Source of the DNA: Streptomyces sp. NBC_01717
GTDB lineage: Bacteria > Actinomycetota > Actinomycetes > Streptomycetales > Streptomycetaceae
Direction: 5' to 3'
NCBI RefSeq assembly: GCF_036248255.1
Contig: NZ_CP109178.1
Location: 8,065,001 to 8,129,000, forward strand
Length of the DNA stretch: 64,000 nt
Part shown: positions 25,022 to 34,954 of the stretch, one piece after another
Layout of the letters: each line of letters begins with the position of its first letter
How positions within the stretch are numbered: the stretch's first letter is position 1
The notes under the pieces: model-generated
What the model was told of the DNA's origin: nothing
Databases searched by the model: none
The model's input: the letters and a program-made list of their open reading frames with translations, nothing else
Translations under genes and position numbers: made by a program

Positions 25022-27757
25022 TCAGAGCCCCAAGGCGTCGCCGGCCCACTCGGACGCCGGCGTTCCACCCGCGCCCGGCGTCCGTTCGGACCAGATGACC
25101 TTGCCCTCGGCGGTGTAGCGGGTGCCCCAGCGTTCGGCGAACTGGGCGACGAGATAGAGGCCGCGGCCGCCCTCGTCCGTCGTCGACGCATAGCGCAGAT
25201 GCGGTGCGGTGCTCCCGGAGTCGGACACCTCGCAGATCAGCGAGTGGTTGTGCAGCATCCGGACGCGGATGGGGGCGCCGCCGTAGCGGATGGCGTTGGT
25301 GACCAGCTCACTGAGGATCAGCTCGGTGGCGAAGATCTCCTCCTCCAGACCCCGGTCGCTGAGCCACCGGGACACTTCCTTGCGGACCCCGGCGACGGCC
25401 GACGGGTCGGGCTCGATGTCCCATTCGCCGATACGGGAGGGGGCGAGGGTGCGCGTAGCGGCCACCAGGACGGCGGCGTCGTCACCCGGAGGGGTGGGCA
25501 GGAGCGCACTGATCAGGTCGTCGCAGGTCTCCTCCGGAGTCCGGTGCCGTCCGGCCAGCGTGTCGCGCAACGTGTCGAGCCCGGTATCGAAATCCCGCTC
25601 GCGCGACTCGACGAGACCGTCGGTGTAGAGCACCAGACGGGTCCCCTCCGGAAGTGGCAACTCCACTGCCTCGAAGGGCAGTCCGCCGATGCCCAGAGGC
25701 AGGCCGGCGGGGACGTCGGGGAACCGCACCGTGCCGTCGGGCAGCACCAGGACGGGACCGGGATGGCCGGCCCGGGCAGCGGAGCAGGTGCCGGCCACCG
25801 GGTCGTACACGGCGTACAGGCAGGTTGCCCCCGTGACCTCCGCGCGGTCGCCGTCGGCGGGCTCCTCCTGGTCGATGCGCGCCACCAGTTCGTCGACGCG
25901 CGCGAGGAGTTCGTCGGCCGGCAGGTCCAGCGTCGAGAAATTGTGGACCGCGGTGCGCAGGCGGCCCATCGTCGCGGCGGCGTGCAGACCGTGTCCGACG
26001 ACGTCACCGACGACCAGGGCGACGCGCGCACCGGGCAGCGGAATGACGTCGAACCAGTCGCCGCCCACCCCCGCCTGAGCCGGCAGATAGCGGTAGGCGA
26101 CGTCGAGAGCGTCCTGCTCGGGCAGGCCGCGGGGCAGCAGGCTGCGCTGCAGCGTCACCGCCATCTCGTGCTCGCGGGTGTAGCGGCGGGCGTTGTCGAC
26201 ACAGACGGCTGCCCGGGCGACCAGTTCCTCGGCGAACGTCAGATCGTCCTCGTCGAAGGGTTCAGGATTCTCCGCGCGCCAGAAGTTCGCCATGCCCAGG
26301 ACCGCGCCGCGGGCGTGCAGCGGAACGGAGAGCAGGGAGTGGACACCGTAGGCGAGGATTCTCGCCGCCTGGTCGGGGTCGGGCCCCTGCCAGCGCGGCT
26401 CGGCGGACAGGTCCGGCACCAGCATAGTGTGACCACTGATCAGGCCCAGGGCCGGCGGGCTGGTGGGAACGAACCCGATGATCCTTCCGATCGGATAGAA
26501 GGGGTGGTCGCCGCGCACGCCCGCCGCAGCCGTACGCCGCAGGTCCAGCACGGTGCCGAGCGGCACCGACGGCTCCTCACCGTGCAGCACGGACTCGGCG
26601 AGGTCGACCGTGGCGAAGTCGGCGAAACGGGGGACCACCACTTCTGCCAGCTCCTCCGCGGTCCGGGTCACATCCAGGGTCGTCCCGATGCGCGCACCGG
26701 CCGCGTGGAGCAGAAGCAGCCGCCCCCGTACCTCTGCCGCCCGGCCGGCAAGGGCGGCCAGTTCCGTCGTGTCCCGCAGGGTCGCGACCGTCCCGGCAGG
26801 TCCGCCGTGTTCGTCGGTGGGCCGCAGATTGACGGCCAGCAGCCGGTCGCCCGCCACGCTCACCTCGTCGGAGGCGACACGGCCGCAGGCGAGGAGTTCC
26901 GCGAGGGGAGGAGGCAGGCCGACGTCCGTCATCGGACGCCCCTCGGCGTCCGCAGGAAGGCGCAGCAGCCGCCGGGCCTCGTCGTTGGCCAGCACCAGCC
27001 GTCCGTCGCCGTCGATGATGAGCACCCCTTCGCGTACGGAGTGCAGCACCGCGTCGTGATGCTCGTACAGGCGCGTCATCTCGGCGGGGCCGAGGCCGCG
27101 CGTCTGCCGCCGCAGACGTCGGCTGACCAGCGCCGCTCCGCCGGAGGTGAGAGCAAGTGCGGTCACCGCGGAGCCGGCCAGCACCGGAAGTTCGCGGTCG
27201 GCCATCTTGGTCACGTTCGTGACCGTGATGCCCACGGACACCAGGCCGGCGGTCGAGCCGTCGGCCCTCGGTACGGGCACCACCGAGTTCACGGCCGGCC
27301 CCCGGCTCCCCGGGAAGGTTCGGGTGAAGCCGTGCCCGAGAACCGCCTCCTTGTACGGGCCGAGGATGTGCTTGCCGATCAGCGCGCGATCGGGGTGGGT
27401 GTAGCGGATGCCGCGTGTGCTGGACACGACGACGTACTCGACGTGTGTGCTCTTCCGGACTTCTTCGGTGAGCGGCTCCAGCGCGGCGGTGGGATCGGGG
27501 CCGTCCAGCGCCGCCACGATGCCCGGGGAGTGGGCGAACGTGACGGCGACGGCGTTCGAACGGCTTCGGGCTTCCTGAATGGCGGCGTGCCGGCCCTGCC
27601 ACACGAGCGAGAATGCGGCCACGGCGACGAGCAGCACCACGATCGCCAGCTCCAGCAGCAGCACCTGCCCGGCCACGGAGCGCACGCCGAGCAAGGTGTG
27701 GGCGTGCCCAGGGCGCGATGATCGAAGCTTTGCCGCATATCTGCCAAAGCCGCCCAT
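25022..27757 (-). CDS. Membrane sensor PP2C (SpoIIE-type) phosphatase with PAS, GAF and anti-sigma kinase domains
   Basis: 911 residues. TM1 is near 28-50 and TM2 near 193-213. They flank a periplasmic/extracellular CitA/DcuS-like sensor (THVEYVVVSSTRGIRYTHPD). Next come a PAS domain (about 230-330), a GAF domain (about 365-525), a SpoIIE/RsbU PP2C phosphatase (about 540-755, GGDWFDVIPL and VGDVVGHGL metal motifs) and an RsbW/SpoIIAB-like ATPase (about 775-895, ELVTNAIRYGG N-box and DEGGRGLYL G-box). It can probably both dephosphorylate and phosphorylate anti-anti-sigma proteins in response to an external ligand. It stands alone; no sigma factor or STAS gene is adjacent. Confidence 0.92.
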   Translation of the reverse strand: MGGFGRYAAKLRSSRPGHAHTLLGVRSVAGQVLLLELAIVVLLVAVAAFSLVWQGRHAAIQEARSRSNAVAVTFAHSPGIVAALDGPDPTAALEPLTEEVRKSTHVEYVVVSSTRGIRYTHPDRALIGKHILGPYKEAVLGHGFTRTFPGSRGPAVNSVVPVPRADGSTAGLVSVGITVTNVTKMADRELPVLAGSAVTALALTSGGAALVSRRLRRQTRGLGPAEMTRLYEHHDAVLHSVREGVLIIDGDGRLVLANDEARRLLRLPADAEGRPMTDVGLPPPLAELLACGRVASDEVSVAGDRLLAVNLRPTDEHGGPAGTVATLRDTTELAALAGRAAEVRGRLLLLHAAGARIGTTLDVTRTAEELAEVVVPRFADFATVDLAESVLHGEEPSVPLGTVLDLRRTAAAGVRGDHPFYPIGRIIGFVPTSPPALGLISGHTMLVPDLSAEPRWQGPDPDQAARILAYGVHSLLSVPLHARGAVLGMANFWRAENPEPFDEDDLTFAEELVARAAVCVDNARRYTREHEMAVTLQRSLLPRGLPEQDALDVAYRYLPAQAGVGGDWFDVIPLPGARVALVVGDVVGHGLHAAATMGRLRTAVHNFSTLDLPADELLARVDELVARIDQEEPADGDRAEVTGATCLYAVYDPVAGTCSAARAGHPGPVLVLPDGTVRFPDVPAGLPLGIGGLPFEAVELPLPEGTRLVLYTDGLVESRERDFDTGLDTLRDTLAGRHRTPEETCDDLISALLPTPPGDDAAVLVAATRTLAPSRIGEWDIEPDPSAVAGVRKEVSRWLSDRGLEEEIFATELILSELVTNAIRYGGAPIRVRMLHNHSLICEVSDSGSTAPHLRYASTTDEGGRGLYLVAQFAERWGTRYTAEGKVIWSERTPGAGGTPASEWAGDALGL

Positions 27758-28066
27758 AGCTCATTTTTATCAGCTATGTCCATACGAGAATTCGAAGGAA
27801 TAATCGCTTGCACGGGCAACAGTCTCGGTACCCCCGGGGGTGGGGCCGTCACCGTGCCCCTCTGGCGGATCGTGGCCCCTGCTCGTCCCTGTCCTCGTCG
27901 GAGACGCCGGTCCGCAGGCTGCCCGCCCGTGGCCTGCTCGGCTGGTGCCTCACCGCTGCCACGGAGGCCGCCGTCGGCATCGCCCGCGACCTGCTGCTCG
28001 CCCCCGGACGATCGATCACCTCTGCAGTGAAACTGTCGAGGGTCCGGCCGCAGGCCGGACGAGACG
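27758..28066. other. Intergenic stretch between the phosphatase and the LacI regulator
   Basis: 309 bases. 27760-27830 is A/T-rich and should hold the phosphatase promoter. The remainder is GC-rich, with no recognisable gene. The terminator of the LacI gene lies at 28042-28060. Confidence 0.45.
28042..28060 (-). terminator. Terminator of the BxlR-like regulator
   Basis: GTCCGGCC (28042-28049) and GGCCGGAC (28053-28060) form a perfect 8-bp stem with loop GCA, beginning 6 bases after the regulator stop codon. Confidence 0.6.
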
Positions 28067-29125
28067 TCAGAGGCGGGGGGCCGCCGTGCTGCTGCGCACC
28101 ACCAGGTTGGTCGCGAGGTCGACCCGAGTGGTCGCGGGCTGCTGGCCCCGGCTGAGGTCGAGGACCAGCCGGGCCGCGGTCTCGGCCATCTCGATGAGCG
28201 GCTGGCGCACCGTGGTGAGCGGCGGCCCGATCCACCGGGTGAGGGGCAGATCGTCGAAGCCGACGACGCTGAGGTCCTCCGGGATGCGCAGGCCCAGCTC
28301 GCGAGCGGCCTCGTAGACGCCGAGCGCCTGCAGGTCGTTGCCGGCGAAGATGGCGGTGGGCGGCTCGGGCAGCCGCAGGAGTTCCAGCCCCGCGGTGTAG
28401 CCGTCCTCGTGCGAGAACTCGCCCTCCCGGACCAGATCGGGATCGATGGGCAGCCCCGCGGTCTCCATGGCGGCCCGGTAGCCGTCGACCCGGGCTCGGC
28501 TGCACATCATCCGGGACGGGCCGCTGACGACACCGATCCGCCGGTGTCCGAGGCCGGTCAGATGGCGCGTGGCGGCAAGCCCGCCCTGCCAGTTGGTCGT
28601 TCCGACCGACGGCACGTCGTCACCCGGGTCGCCCGCCGGATCGACCACCGCGAAGGGGATGTTTCGGCTGGTCAGCTGGGCGCGCTGGGCCGCGGTCAGG
28701 TCCGAGAGCACCAGGATCACACCCACCGGCCGACGGGCCAGCACGCCGTCCACCCAGGTCTGGCCCGGTGTCAGCCGGCCGGCGCTCTCGGAGAGCACCA
28801 GGCTCAGCCCTTCCTCCCGGGCGACGTTCTCGACGCCCCGGACGACCTCCATGGCCCAGCCGCTGTCGAGCTCGTGGAAGACCAGATCGATCAGCTGCGA
28901 CTGTGCGGTGGAACCCCGCCTGCGCCGGTAGCCGTGGAGCAGCAGCAACTCCTCCACCCTGGTGCGCGTACCGGGGGCGACGTCGGCTCGGCCGTTCAGC
29001 ACTTTCGAAACTGTCGGTGCCGAGACCCCGGCCGCGCGAGCGATCTCCGCCAGCGTGGCGGTGCTCTGCGACGGCACGTCGGCAGACGCCTTCTCCTGTG
29101 GTGACTGGACCTTTGCAGGGCTCAT
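28067..29125 (-). CDS. bxlR: LacI-family regulator of xylan/xylobiose genes (BxlR-like)
   Basis: 352 residues. The LacI helix-turn-helix is at about 24-49 ([22 protein letters not shown]), followed by the hinge and a periplasmic-binding-like sensor domain ([48 protein letters not shown]). It is divergent from the bxlEFGA-type operon, the same arrangement as bxlR in Streptomyces. By analogy it represses the operon until xylobiose or xylose binds. The shared region contains the palindrome CCCGAAACATTCGAC, repeated almost exactly before the xylanase gene, so it probably controls both. The assignment rests on context and motif, not on alignment. Confidence 0.82.
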   Translation of the reverse strand: MSPAKVQSPQEKASADVPSQSTATLAEIARAAGVSAPTVSKVLNGRADVAPGTRTRVEELLLLHGYRRRRGSTAQSQLIDLVFHELDSGWAMEVVRGVENVAREEGLSLVLSESAGRLTPGQTWVDGVLARRPVGVILVLSDLTAAQRAQLTSRNIPFAVVDPAGDPGDDVPSVGTTNWQGGLAATRHLTGLGHRRIGVVSGPSRMMCSRARVDGYRAAMETAGLPIDPDLVREGEFSHEDGYTAGLELLRLPEPPTAIFAGNDLQALGVYEAARELGLRIPEDLSVVGFDDLPLTRWIGPPLTTVRQPLIEMAETAARLVLDLSRGQQPATTRVDLATNLVVRSSTAAPRL

Positions 29126-29247
29126 GCGGGAATCGTAGCTTCATGTCACTCGGATCGGGGAAGGGGCCAGTGTTCGGAAAATCCTTCCGCAAACCTCTTG
29201 ACGTGCCCGAAACACGACCGTACGGTTCCGGCAACATTCGAAAGACA

Positions 29248-29262
29248 CCCCGAAACATTCGA
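29248..29262. promoter_or_regulatory. BxlR-type operator before bxlE
   Basis: CCCGAAACATTCGAC includes the dyad CGAA/TTCG. The same 15-mer, with one base changed, is found at 34912-34926. A half-copy CATTCGAAAG lies just upstream (29234-29243). It is 14 bases from the bxlE start, so bound repressor would block transcription or early elongation. BxlR of S. thermoviolaceus is reported to bind CGAA-N-TTCG-type repeats. Confidence 0.6.
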
Positions 29263-29275
29263 CAGAGGTGCGGTC

Positions 29276-30586
29276 ATGCGGTCGGGCATATTCACTCAGG
29301 GCACGCGTACGGCGAGATGGACCGCAGCGGGTGCGGCCATGGTAATGGCCGGTCTGCTGGCGGGTTGCGGTACGAGCGGGGGCAGCGGTAGCGACGGCGG
29401 AACCATCACCGCGTACGTCTACGGCGATGACGCGGTCAAGGTTCAGCAGGCCGCGGTCACGAAGTTCAACAAGACCTCGAAGGTCAAGGTCAAGCTGGTG
29501 TCGGTGCCCGGCACCGACTACGTGAACAAGCTCCGCAGCGCGATGGGCTCGCCGAGCGCTCCGGACGTGTTCTTCAACTGGGGCGGCGGCTCGATCAAGC
29601 CGTACGTCGACGCGAAGCAGCTGGTCGACCTCACGTCGACGGTCAACAGCACCCCTGAGCTCAAGGACGGATTCCTTCCGTCGATCATGACGGCGGGCGG
29701 CCTCGACGGGAAGATCTACGGGGTGCCGATGCGCGGCATGCAGCCCGTGATGCTCTTCTACAACAAGTCGCTCTTCGCCGAGAACAAGCTCGAGGCCCCC
29801 AAGACCTGGGAGGACCTGCAGAACGCCATCACCACATTCAAGGCCAAGGGCATCACGCCCTTCGCTCTCGGCGGCGCCGACAAGTGGCCCGAGCTGATGT
29901 GGATGGAGTACCTGCTCGACCGGATCGGCGGACCCGAGGTCTTCCAGAAGATCCAGAACGGCGACACCTCCGGCTGGGGCGACCCGGCGGTGCTGAAGGC
30001 GGCCCAGACCGTCAAGGAGCTCGTCGACCAGGGTGCCTTCGGCAAGAACTTCAACTCCGTCGACTACGGCAACGGTGGCGCGCCCACGCTCCTCAACAAG
30101 GGCAAGGCCGCCATGCACCTCATGGGCTCGTGGGAGTACTCGACCCAGCTGGGCAAGGCGCCGGAGTTCGCCAAGAAGGACCTCGGCTGGACCGCCTTCC
30201 CGACCGTGGCCGGCGGCGTCGGCGACGCGGCGGACGTGGTGGGCAACCCGACCAACTACTGGTCGATCAACGCGCGCACCAAGCACAAGGACGCCGCGAT
30301 CGCCTTCCTGAAGACGATGGCCTCGCAGGATTACGCCAAGGCCCTGGTCGACAACGGTGACATCCCCACCACGTCCAACGCGGCCTCGATGCTCAGCACG
30401 TCGCCCAACCCGCAGTTTGCCAACGACCAGTACAGCCTGGTCCAGAAGGCGCCCAGCTTCACGCTCTCGTGGGACCAGGCACTGGAGTCCAAGTACGCCA
30501 CCCCGCTGCTCACCGAGATCAGCAAGCTGTTCGCCGGCAAGTCCACCCCTGAGCAGTTCGTCACAGCGATGAAGGCCGTCAAGTAA
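29276..30586 (+). CDS. bxlE: Xylobiose-type ABC transporter, sugar-binding lipoprotein
   Basis: 436 residues. A lipoprotein signal ends in the lipobox LLAGC (cysteine near residue 31), followed by a Gly/Ser linker and a family-1 extracellular solute-binding fold ([22 protein letters not shown] at the start, [19 protein letters not shown] in the middle). It is anchored outside the membrane and delivers xylo-oligosaccharides to the two permeases that follow 3 and 937 bases downstream. No ATPase gene is present; in Streptomyces such importers share MsiK. The ATG at 29276 has AGAGG upstream. The xylobiose specificity is inferred from the bxlR-E-F-G-A gene order. Confidence 0.85.
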   Translation: MRSGIFTQGTRTARWTAAGAAMVMAGLLAGCGTSGGSGSDGGTITAYVYGDDAVKVQQAAVTKFNKTSKVKVKLVSVPGTDYVNKLRSAMGSPSAPDVFFNWGGGSIKPYVDAKQLVDLTSTVNSTPELKDGFLPSIMTAGGLDGKIYGVPMRGMQPVMLFYNKSLFAENKLEAPKTWEDLQNAITTFKAKGITPFALGGADKWPELMWMEYLLDRIGGPEVFQKIQNGDTSGWGDPAVLKAAQTVKELVDQGAFGKNFNSVDYGNGGAPTLLNKGKAAMHLMGSWEYSTQLGKAPEFAKKDLGWTAFPTVAGGVGDAADVVGNPTNYWSINARTKHKDAAIAFLKTMASQDYAKALVDNGDIPTTSNAASMLSTSPNPQFANDQYSLVQKAPSFTLSWDQALESKYATPLLTEISKLFAGKSTPEQFVTAMKAVK

Positions 30587-30588
30587 GC

Positions 30589-31518
30589 ATGTCCCACCAC
30601 ACTCCGCACGTGAAGACGCGTGGGGGCAGGAAGACGGCCGTCGGCAACGTCGGCCGTCCTCCGGTCAGCTGGGCACTGCCCGGCATCCTCTTCTTCGCCG
30701 TCTTCGCGATCGTCCCGCTGGCGATCGCCGTCTACCTCTCCTTCTGCCAGTGGGACGGGCTGAACTCCCCGACCCCGGCGGGCCTGGACAACTGGACCCG
30801 GCTGTTCAAGGACCCGGAATTCCGCCAGGCCGCCTGGCTGAGCCTTCTGCTGACCACCGTCAGCTGGGCCTTCCAGACCCCTGTGGCACTGCTCCTCGGG
30901 GTCTGGGCGGCGGGCCGGCAGCGCAGCAGGGCCGTGCTCTCCGCGGTCTTCTTCATCCCGCTGCTGCTCTCGACCACCGCCATCGCCATGCTCTTCCACG
31001 CCCTGCTGGACCCCAACTTCGGTGTGATCACGGAGATAGGGCCCTGGTTCGGGATCGACCCGAACATCATGGGATCCTCCACCGGCGCCCTGCTCACCGT
31101 GGCGTTCGTCGGCGGCTGGCAGTTCATGCCGTTCCACACCCTGATCTACCAGGGCGGCGCCCGCCAGATACCCGAGGTGCTGTACCAGGCGGCCGAAATG
31201 GATGGCGCCGGCATGTTCCGGCAGTTCTTCCACATCACTCTGCCGCAGCTGCGCCACACCATCACGACCTCGTCGGTTCTGATGATCGTCGGCTCGCTGA
31301 CGTACTTCGACACCGTGCTGATCATGACCAAGGGCGGTCCCGGCACGGACACCACGGTCCTGCCGTACCTGATGTACCGGACCGGTTTCCAGACCTACGA
31401 CCTCGGCTATGCCGCGGCTATCGCCACGGCCCTGGTCGTGGTGGCCACCGCCCTGTCGCTGATCCTGGTCCGCTTCAGCGGTTTCGGGAACATGCGGTCC
31501 ACCCGGGAAGGTATGTGA
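30589..31518 (+). CDS. bxlF: Xylobiose-type ABC transporter permease (MalF-like)
   Basis: 309 residues with six TM segments. The conserved EAA loop reads EVLYQAAEMDGAGMFRQFFHITLPQLRHT, which contacts the ATPase. It is the first of two sugar-permease subunits and starts 3 bases after the binding-protein stop, so it is co-transcribed and probably coupled. It forms the membrane channel with the next gene product; the ATPase must come from elsewhere. Confidence 0.88.
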   Translation: MSHHTPHVKTRGGRKTAVGNVGRPPVSWALPGILFFAVFAIVPLAIAVYLSFCQWDGLNSPTPAGLDNWTRLFKDPEFRQAAWLSLLLTTVSWAFQTPVALLLGVWAAGRQRSRAVLSAVFFIPLLLSTTAIAMLFHALLDPNFGVITEIGPWFGIDPNIMGSSTGALLTVAFVGGWQFMPFHTLIYQGGARQIPEVLYQAAEMDGAGMFRQFFHITLPQLRHTITTSSVLMIVGSLTYFDTVLIMTKGGPGTDTTVLPYLMYRTGFQTYDLGYAAAIATALVVVATALSLILVRFSGFGNMRSTREGM

Positions 31519-31522
31519 CGAG

Positions 31523-32416
31523 ATGTCAATCGACACCCGCCCCGAGGCGCCGGCCATGTCGCCCGCGATCCGGCGCCGTGGGGCCGCCGCCCGCCGCCGC
31601 AAGAGCTGGGGCAACCCACTCGCCGGTCTGGGCTCGCTGGTCTGGCTCATCATCGTGGTCGTACCGCTCTACACGCTGATCTCCTCGTCGCTGATGCACC
31701 AGGACGAGGCGCTCAACGGGGACCCGCTGGCCTTCCCCACGCACCCGACGCTCGACAACTACAACACCGTGCTGAACAGCGGCTTCTCCACGATGCTCGT
31801 GAACACGGCGATCGTCGCCGCGTCCACCGTGGTCATCGTGCTGTTGCTCGCGGTGCCCGTCGCCTATGTGGCGGTGCGCACCCGCAGCCGGCTTTCCTCG
31901 CTCGCCTTCCGGACCTTCCTGCTCGGCGTGGCGATCCCGGCGCAAGCGGTGATCGTGCCGCTCTATCTGCTCATCGGCAAGATGGGGCTCTACGACACCC
32001 TGCCCGCGATCATCCTGCCGACCGCCGCTTTCGCGATGCCGGTGGCGGTACTCGTGCTCAGCGGCACCATGCGCGATGTCTCCGAGGAGATGTACGAGGC
32101 GATGGCGCTCGACGGCGCCTCGCCCCTGCGGATGCTGTGGCAGCTGGCGATCCCCATGTCCAAGGCCGGCATCAGCACGGTGGCCATCTACACGGCGCTC
32201 CAGGCGTGGAACGGCTTCCTCTTCCCGCTGATCCTGACGCAGTCCGAGGAGAACCGGGTGCTGACCCTCGGTCTCTTCAACTTCATGACCCAGTTCGGTG
32301 TCAACATCCCCGCCGTTCTGGCTGCGATCGTCCTCTCCGTCGTACCCATCTTCGCCGTCTACCTCGTGGCACGGAAGGCGCTGATCAACGGACTGATGGG
32401 GGTGGGCGGCAAGTAA
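31523..32416 (+). CDS. bxlG: Xylobiose-type ABC transporter permease (MalG-like)
   Basis: 297 residues with six TM segments. The EAA loop reads EEMYEAMALDGASPLRMLWQLAIPMSKAG, and the MalG-like C-terminal FMTQFG and VARKALINGLMGGVGGK-type ending is present. It starts 5 bases after bxlF and pairs with it. A 32-bp untranslated gap and then the beta-xylosidase gene follow in the same direction. Confidence 0.88.
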   Translation: MSIDTRPEAPAMSPAIRRRGAAARRRKSWGNPLAGLGSLVWLIIVVVPLYTLISSSLMHQDEALNGDPLAFPTHPTLDNYNTVLNSGFSTMLVNTAIVAASTVVIVLLLAVPVAYVAVRTRSRLSSLAFRTFLLGVAIPAQAVIVPLYLLIGKMGLYDTLPAIILPTAAFAMPVAVLVLSGTMRDVSEEMYEAMALDGASPLRMLWQLAIPMSKAGISTVAIYTALQAWNGFLFPLILTQSEENRVLTLGLFNFMTQFGVNIPAVLAAIVLSVVPIFAVYLVARKALINGLMGVGGK

Positions 32417-32468
32417 CGCACCCACGCCGCCCCGCACCACCGCACTCATGAGAGGAACCCCTGCCGCC

Positions 32469-34859
32469 ATGGCAATCCCCCCTGCCCCGCATGCCCACCA
32501 GGCCTCCCGGCCCACCGCCGTCGACGGCCCGTGGCGCGACCCTTCACTCACCCCCGAGACACGGGTGGCCGACCTCGTCGCCCGGATGACGCTGGAGGAG
32601 AAGGCCGCGCAGCTGTACGGAGTCTGGGTGGGCGCCGACGTGGACGGTGACGGGGTCGCACCGCACCAGAACGACATGGTCGACCCGGTCGACTGGGACG
32701 AACTCACCACGCGCGGCCTCGGCCAGCTGACCAGGCCGTTCGGTACCGCCCCGGTGGACCCCGGCGTCGGCGCCGTCTCCCTGGCCCGCGCCCAGGAGCG
32801 GATCGCGGAGGCCGGCCGGTTCGGTATCCCGGCGCTCGCCCACGAGGAGTGCCTCGCGGGCTTCACCGCCTGGGGCGCCACCGCCTACCCCGTCCCGCTG
32901 TCCTGGGGAGCCGCCTGGAACCCGGAGCTGGTCACCGAGATGGCCCACCGCATCGGCCGCGACATGCGGTCGGTGGGCATCCACCAGGGGCTGGCACCCG
33001 TCCTCGACGTGGTGCGCGACCTGCGCTGGGGCCGGGTGGAGGAGACGATCGGCGAGGACCCGTACCTGGTCGCCACCATCGGCACCGCGTACGTCCGCGG
33101 CCTGGAATCAGCCGGGATCGTCGCCACTCTCAAGCACTTCGCCGGATACGCCGCCTCGGCGGGTGCCCGCAACCTCTCTCCGGTCCGGGCCGGTGCGCGC
33201 GAGATGGCCGACGTCGTCCTCCCGCCCTTCGAGATGGCACTGCGGGAAGGCGGCGCCCGCTCGGTGATGCACTCGTACGCCGAGATCGACGGTGTTCCCG
33301 CGGCGGCCGACCCGGCGCTGCTCACCGAACTGCTCAGGGACACCTGGGGGTTCGACGGCACTGTCGTCGCCGACTACTTCGGCATCGGCTTCCTGGAGAC
33401 ACTGCACAAGGTCGCCGCGGACCGCGGCGACGCCGCCCGCCTCGCGCTGACCGCCGGGGTCGACGTGGAACTGCCCACCGTCCGCAGCTACGGCGATGAG
33501 CTCGTCGCCGCCGTACGGAACGGCTCCGTGGCCGAGGAGCTGGTCGACCGGGCGCTGAACCGGGTCCTGCTGCAGAAGTGCGAACTCGGACTGCTCGACC
33601 CGGAATGGTCGCCGCTGCCTGCCGCGTTGATCGGGGCCGACCCCGAGCAGGCGCGTGCCACGGTGGACCTCGACCCGCCGGAGAACCGGGCACTCGCCCG
33701 GCAACTGGCCGAGCAGGCCGTCGTGCTGCTCGCCAACCCCGGCGACGCCCTGCCGTTGCGCGGCGACGGCCGGATCGCGGTCGTCGGGCCGCGGGCCGAC
33801 GACGCGCTGGCCATGCTCGGTTGCTACTCCTTCCCCAGCCACGTCGGGGTCTCGCACCCCGAGGTGCCGATGGGGATCGACATTCCGACCGTGCTCGAAG
33901 CGCTGCGGGGGGAGTTCCCCGGCGCGGACATCGGCTCGGCGGCCGGCTGCGACGTGGACGGCACGGACACCTCCGGCATCGAGGCGGCGGCCGAACTCGC
34001 CCGCCGCAGCGACGTGTGCGTCGCCGTGCTCGGCGACCGGGCCGGGCTGTTCGGCCGCGGCACCTCCGGTGAGGGCTGCGACGCCGCCGACCTCGCCCTG
34101 CCCGGTGTCCAGGGCGAGCTGCTCGACGCACTGCTGGCCACCGGAACCCCGGTGATCCTGGTGCTGCTGACGGGCCGTCCGTATGCGCTGGGCCGCTGGG
34201 CGGACCGGACGGCTGCCACCGTGCAGGCGTTCTTCCCCGGCGAGGAGGGCGGTCCGGCACTGGCTGGTGTGCTCTCCGGCCGGGTGAACCCCTCCGGCCG
34301 GCTGCCGGTCGGTGTCCCGCACGGCCCGGGCGGCCAGCCGTGGACGTATCTGCAACCGCCGCTGGGGCTGGCGAGCGGGGTCAGCAACCTGGACCCGACG
34401 CCGCTCTACCCCTTCGGACACGGTCTGTCGTACACCTCGTTCGAGTGGGACGCCGGCGCAGCTGCCCCGGCCGAGCTCCCCACCGACGGCTCCACCGACA
34501 TCGAACTCACCGTCCGCAACAGCGGGGACCGCGAAGGCGCCGAGGTGGTGCAGCTCTACGTGCACGACCCGGTCGCCCAGACCACCCGCCCGGAATCGCG
34601 GCTGATCGGGTACGCCCGGGTGCAGCTCGCCGCCGGGCAGGCCCGACGCGTGCGGTTCCACTTCCATGCCGATCTGGTGTCCTTCACCGGTATCGGCGGC
34701 CGGCGGATCGTCGAACCCGGCGATCTCGAACTGCGGCTCGCGACATCCAGCGCGGCCGACGACGTCAAGCAGACCGTGAAGCTGCGGCTCACCGGTCCCG
34801 AGCGCACGGTCGATCACCGGCGCCGCCTCGTCTGCGACACGTCGATCGAACTGATCTGA
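32469..34859 (+). CDS. bxlA: GH3 beta-xylosidase/beta-glucosidase-type enzyme, intracellular
   Basis: 796 residues: GH3 N-terminal barrel, alpha/beta sandwich and C-terminal fibronectin-III-like domain (YPFGHGLSYTSFEWD and the NSGDREGAEVVQLYV strand). The likely nucleophile is the Asp in GTVVADYFGIGFL; KHFAGY and HEECLAGF line the active site as in BxlA/ExoP-like enzymes. There is no signal peptide, so it should split imported xylobiose in the cytoplasm. The ATG at 32469 has AGAGGA 12 bases upstream; an in-frame ATG at 32448 has no ribosome site. Last gene of the bxlEFGA-type operon, with a terminator after it. Activity on arabinosides or glucosides cannot be excluded. Confidence 0.88.
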   Translation: MAIPPAPHAHQASRPTAVDGPWRDPSLTPETRVADLVARMTLEEKAAQLYGVWVGADVDGDGVAPHQNDMVDPVDWDELTTRGLGQLTRPFGTAPVDPGVGAVSLARAQERIAEAGRFGIPALAHEECLAGFTAWGATAYPVPLSWGAAWNPELVTEMAHRIGRDMRSVGIHQGLAPVLDVVRDLRWGRVEETIGEDPYLVATIGTAYVRGLESAGIVATLKHFAGYAASAGARNLSPVRAGAREMADVVLPPFEMALREGGARSVMHSYAEIDGVPAAADPALLTELLRDTWGFDGTVVADYFGIGFLETLHKVAADRGDAARLALTAGVDVELPTVRSYGDELVAAVRNGSVAEELVDRALNRVLLQKCELGLLDPEWSPLPAALIGADPEQARATVDLDPPENRALARQLAEQAVVLLANPGDALPLRGDGRIAVVGPRADDALAMLGCYSFPSHVGVSHPEVPMGIDIPTVLEALRGEFPGADIGSAAGCDVDGTDTSGIEAAAELARRSDVCVAVLGDRAGLFGRGTSGEGCDAADLALPGVQGELLDALLATGTPVILVLLTGRPYALGRWADRTAATVQAFFPGEEGGPALAGVLSGRVNPSGRLPVGVPHGPGGQPWTYLQPPLGLASGVSNLDPTPLYPFGHGLSYTSFEWDAGAAAPAELPTDGSTDIELTVRNSGDREGAEVVQLYVHDPVAQTTRPESRLIGYARVQLAAGQARRVRFHFHADLVSFTGIGGRRIVEPGDLELRLATSSAADDVKQTVKLRLTGPERTVDHRRRLVCDTSIELI

Positions 34860-34884
34860 ATCAGCCCCCACTTGAGGGCCCGGG

Positions 34885-34909
34885 CCTCCCCGCTCCAGCT
34901 GCGGGGAGG
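34885..34909 (+). terminator. Hairpin after the GH3 gene
   Basis: CCTCCCCGC (34885-34893) and GCGGGGAGG (34901-34909) form a perfect 9-bp stem with a 7-base loop, directly before the xylanase operator. Confidence 0.6.
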
Positions 34910-34911
34910 AT

Positions 34912-34926
34912 CCCGAAACTTTCGAC
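34912..34926. promoter_or_regulatory. BxlR-type operator before the xylanase gene
   Basis: CCCGAAACTTTCGAC contains the 11-base perfect palindrome CGAAA-C/G-TTTCG core (CGAAACTTTCG). It differs by one base from the element before bxlE at 29248-29262 and lies 28 bases before the xylanase ATG. This suggests control of the xylanase-enolase-symporter-GH115 genes by the same LacI protein. Confidence 0.65.
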
Positions 34927-34954
34927 TCGGTACATTCCATCGAAGGGACATGTC

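Noticed and set aside
29004..29011. TTCGAAAC inside the LacI gene as an operator
   Set aside because: It encodes the conserved TVSKVLNG turn of the helix-turn-helix, so the bases are explained by protein conservation.
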